This document shows positions 13,706 through 15,234 of a stretch of DNA of 15,234 nt, in pieces. The stretch covers positions 1 to 15,234 of the forward strand of contig JASGDB010000004.1 in the NCBI GenBank assembly GCA_049841315.1. The letters are read 5' to 3'. This DNA is from JASGDB01 sp049841315. GTDB taxonomy: Bacteria > Bacteroidota > Bacteroidia > Flavobacteriales > Weeksellaceae. Numbering within the stretch: the first letter of the stretch is position 1; every line of letters starts with the position of its first letter. The position numbers were made by a program, and so were the translations under genes. Under the pieces are notes generated by a model. That model saw nothing but the letters and a program-made list of their open reading frames with translations. It was not told where the DNA came from and ran no database searches.

Positions 13706-14700
13706 TTTTTGCTTAATGTCCACACATCATTGCTATACACAAATTCGGTGGTAACTCCGTCTTCTTCCAGTCCGCCGTATTTTCCCCCTGTCATTATAAT
13801 TTTGTCCTTAAAAACAGTAGCGGCAATTCCGCCTCGTGGCGACCAGGGTGTTTCCAGGCCTTTCCAATTCTTTCCGTCTGATGTTACAAAAACCTGACTT
13901 CTGAATTTTCCGTTTCGGTTGCAGCCCAACAACCATATTTTATTGTCGTAAACAAGGGCAGTTCCCGGATAAAATTCTTTTTCGCCCGGCAATATTTCTT
14001 TGGTTTCCAATTGCCAATCCAATCCGTTTTCAGAACTCCAAACATCTTGCCCGATTAAAAATAATTTTTCGCCAAGTTGAACGATTTGGCTTCCGCTTCT
14101 TTTCCCAAAAGGCAAATTATCCTTTTGTTTCGTCCAGTTGATACCGTCAGATGAGTTCCAAACATCGGCATATTGCCTGTGCTTATCTTCTCCGCCAACG
14201 AACCAGATTTTGTCCTGAAATACAAACGGGTGATAAAAAAAGCGGTCGGGAAGATTGCTGCTTTTTGAAATAGTGTCCCAATTTTTAAAATTCGTGGTTC
14301 TGTAAATTTCGGGTTTGTAGGAATAGGTTTCGATGTTGCCAACAAAGTTTCCCAAACCATAAATTGCTCCTTTAAACTGCACATAGTCTAAAAAAGCAAG
14401 ATTGTATATCACATTTGTTAATGTTGATTTAGTCCATTTTTTGCCGTCTGTCGAAAACCAGTTTCCGTCAGGATGAAAAACCCAAGCGGTATCATTCTGC
14501 GTAAACATTTGAAAATTGTAACTTTTTTTCCAATCGGCACTGTCTAAAAGTTTTGTCCATTCATAATCGCTTTCAATGTCAGTTGAATTAATTTTTGTTT
14601 GACGATTACCTCCTGTGCAGGATAAAAACAGGGAAATAATCAGCATAAGGGATAAGCCGATTATGGTTTTTGTTATTATGTTAAATGTTTGTTTCATCAT
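13702..14700 (-). CDS. Putative lipoprotein with Asp-box/propeller repeats
   Basis: A 332-residue surface or periplasmic lipoprotein, function unknown. Hydrophobic signal to about residue 26, then a lipobox ending Phe-Leu-Ser-Cys with Cys28 lipidated. The mature part repeats an Asp-box-like S/T-x-D-G-x-x-W motif: STDGKKW (83-89), TTNFKNW (135-141, degenerate), SSDGINW (183-189), SSENGLDW (222-229) and TSDGKNW (273-279). Hydrophobic strands such as KIWFVGG and KIWLLGC lie between them. This spacing fits a beta-propeller of the BNR/kelch type. No catalytic residues of sialidases are evident, so binding rather than hydrolysis seems likely. It starts two bases after the stop of the glyoxalase-fold gene and overlaps the next gene, so the three form one operon. 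ATG at 14700; a second ATG follows at 14697. Confidence 0.8.
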   Translation of the reverse strand: MMKQTFNIITKTIIGLSLMLIISLFLSCTGGNRQTKINSTDIESDYEWTKLLDSADWKKSYNFQMFTQNDTAWVFHPDGNWFSTDGKKWTKSTLTNVIYNLAFLDYVQFKGAIYGLGNFVGNIETYSYKPEIYRTTNFKNWDTISKSSNLPDRFFYHPFVFQDKIWFVGGEDKHRQYADVWNSSDGINWTKQKDNLPFGKRSGSQIVQLGEKLFLIGQDVWSSENGLDWQLETKEILPGEKEFYPGTALVYDNKIWLLGCNRNGKFRSQVFVTSDGKNWKGLETPWSPRGGIAATVFKDKIIMTGGKYGGLEEDGVTTEFVYSNDVWTLSKK

Positions 14701-14702
14701 TT

Positions 14703-15086
14703 CTATTCTTCCGCTATGGTTTCCGCTATACGAATGTAATATCCGTTGATGTCAATAAAAGAAAATTCTTTAAGCCCGTAAGCGTGTTCTCGTAATTTTT
14801 CCGCTATTTCAATACCTCTTTGTTTAAATTCTTCGTAAACCTCTTCAATGCTTGCAACAAACCACATTAACGGTAATCGGTGATTTTTGTTATTAATATC
14901 ATTAGTGAAAGTTTCGTCCTCTGCAAAAAGAAGCCGCAACTCATCTTTACGGATTCCTCCGTCAGTATTACCAAAAGTCCATTCGTCAGCAAAACCAAGA
15001 ACATCACGATAATAGTCCAATGTTTGTCGCAGATTTCTTACAGGAAGATGAGGCGAACTTTTAAAATATTTTTTAACTTTTGTCAT
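14703..15086 (-). CDS. VOC (glyoxalase/bleomycin-resistance) family protein
   Basis: A 127-residue single-module VOC protein, expected to act as a dimer. The first beta-alpha-beta unit carries SPHLPVRNLRQTLDYYRDVLGF (about 11-32); the second ends with YGLKEFSFIDINGYYIRIAE, the family's closing strand. His13 and Glu122 occupy positions used for metal binding or for equivalent contacts in related proteins. Substrate is unknown; relatives include bleomycin-binding proteins, glyoxalases and dioxygenases. I chose the ATG at 15086 because the frame extends upstream only to a TTG at 15134 with a sequence unlike the family. It is the first gene of a tight three-gene unit with the propeller lipoprotein and membrane protein. 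Confidence 0.85.
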   Translation of the reverse strand: MTKVKKYFKSSPHLPVRNLRQTLDYYRDVLGFADEWTFGNTDGGIRKDELRLLFAEDETFTNDINNKNHRLPLMWFVASIEEVYEEFKQRGIEIAEKLREHAYGLKEFSFIDINGYYIRIAETIAEE

Positions 15087-15234
15087 TTTTTGTCTTATGT
15101 AAATAAATTTTAAACATCCTATGTTAAAATCCAAATTCTAAAAGTTAATTTTTTTCCCTTTTTTAAATATAATTTGGTTGATATTTTTGCTTGTTGTTTA
15201 TGATTCCGAAAGCCTGCCTTAAAAGTTTGTTGCA
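15087..15234. other. AT-rich upstream region of the VOC operon
   Basis: No gene is seen up to the window edge. On the minus strand a near-match to the -7 element (TAGAATTTG, one base too long) lies about 46 bases before the VOC start. On the + strand TATTTTTG (15182-15189) could serve a gene beyond the window. Both are weak. Confidence 0.3.

Noticed and set aside
13706..13723. Longer N-terminus for the membrane protein (GTG start at 13723)
   Set aside because: The ATG at 13705 overlaps the upstream stop codon and starts directly before the first membrane segment; the extension adds only six residues from a rare start.

Overview
This window looks like chromosome from a member of the Bacteroidota, class Flavobacteriia, most likely close to Chryseobacterium (Weeksellaceae). 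The evidence is an AT-rich composition, start codons without clear Shine-Dalgarno sequences, several matches to the Bacteroidota -7 promoter element TAnnTTTG, a split-type methionine synthase, and intergenic hairpin repeats of a kind common in that group. I see no rRNA, tRNA, CRISPR array, transposase or phage gene.

Layout. Positions 1-213 are a leader for an APC-family amino acid permease (214-1884, +), which meets an SRPBCC/GyrI-like membrane-anchored protein (1933-2973, -) at a shared bidirectional terminator. A divergent promoter region leads into a two-gene unit, a small capless HAD-type protein (3132-3533) overlapping a short-form D-3-phosphoglycerate dehydrogenase (3533-4498). An AT-rich gap of about 350 bp precedes a small lipoprotein (4850-5320) and a GNAT-like protein (5358-6512). 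From 6685 to the end every gene is on the minus strand. In transcription order they are: a glyoxalase-fold protein, an Asp-box propeller lipoprotein and a membrane protein (15086 down to 12875, tightly spaced); the pterin/B12/activation part of methionine synthase (metH, 12538-9878); a winged-helix/ComF-like phosphoribosyltransferase (9535-8555); a small exported protein (8178-7684); and 5,10-methylenetetrahydrofolate reductase (metF, 7641-6685).

How the genes relate. MetF makes 5-methyltetrahydrofolate and MetH uses it to methylate homocysteine. They lie on one strand but are separated by about 2 kb that looks inserted or duplicated. The first 19 codons of metF and its leader occur twice, at 7584-7675 (genuine) and 9610-9702 (orphan copy), flanking the phosphoribosyltransferase gene and the small exported-protein gene. 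Inside that segment the last 35 codons of the phosphoribosyltransferase are also duplicated (8379-8488). An operator-like motif near TTTACAnTnTACTGTAAAA occurs upstream of the gene, just downstream of it, and again downstream of the duplicated fragment. The upstream copy is a perfect 9+9 bp inverted repeat placed where the -33 promoter element should be, which suggests autoregulation.

The other notable layer is a set of mosaic hairpin repeats at about 8197-8319, 8489-8516, 9709-9802, 12559-12645 and 12710-12837. Stem sequences differ between copies but remain complementary, while the three-base loops and the linker GCTATTGAT are largely constant. They resemble REP/BIME elements mobilised by RAYT-type enzymes, though no such enzyme is encoded here.
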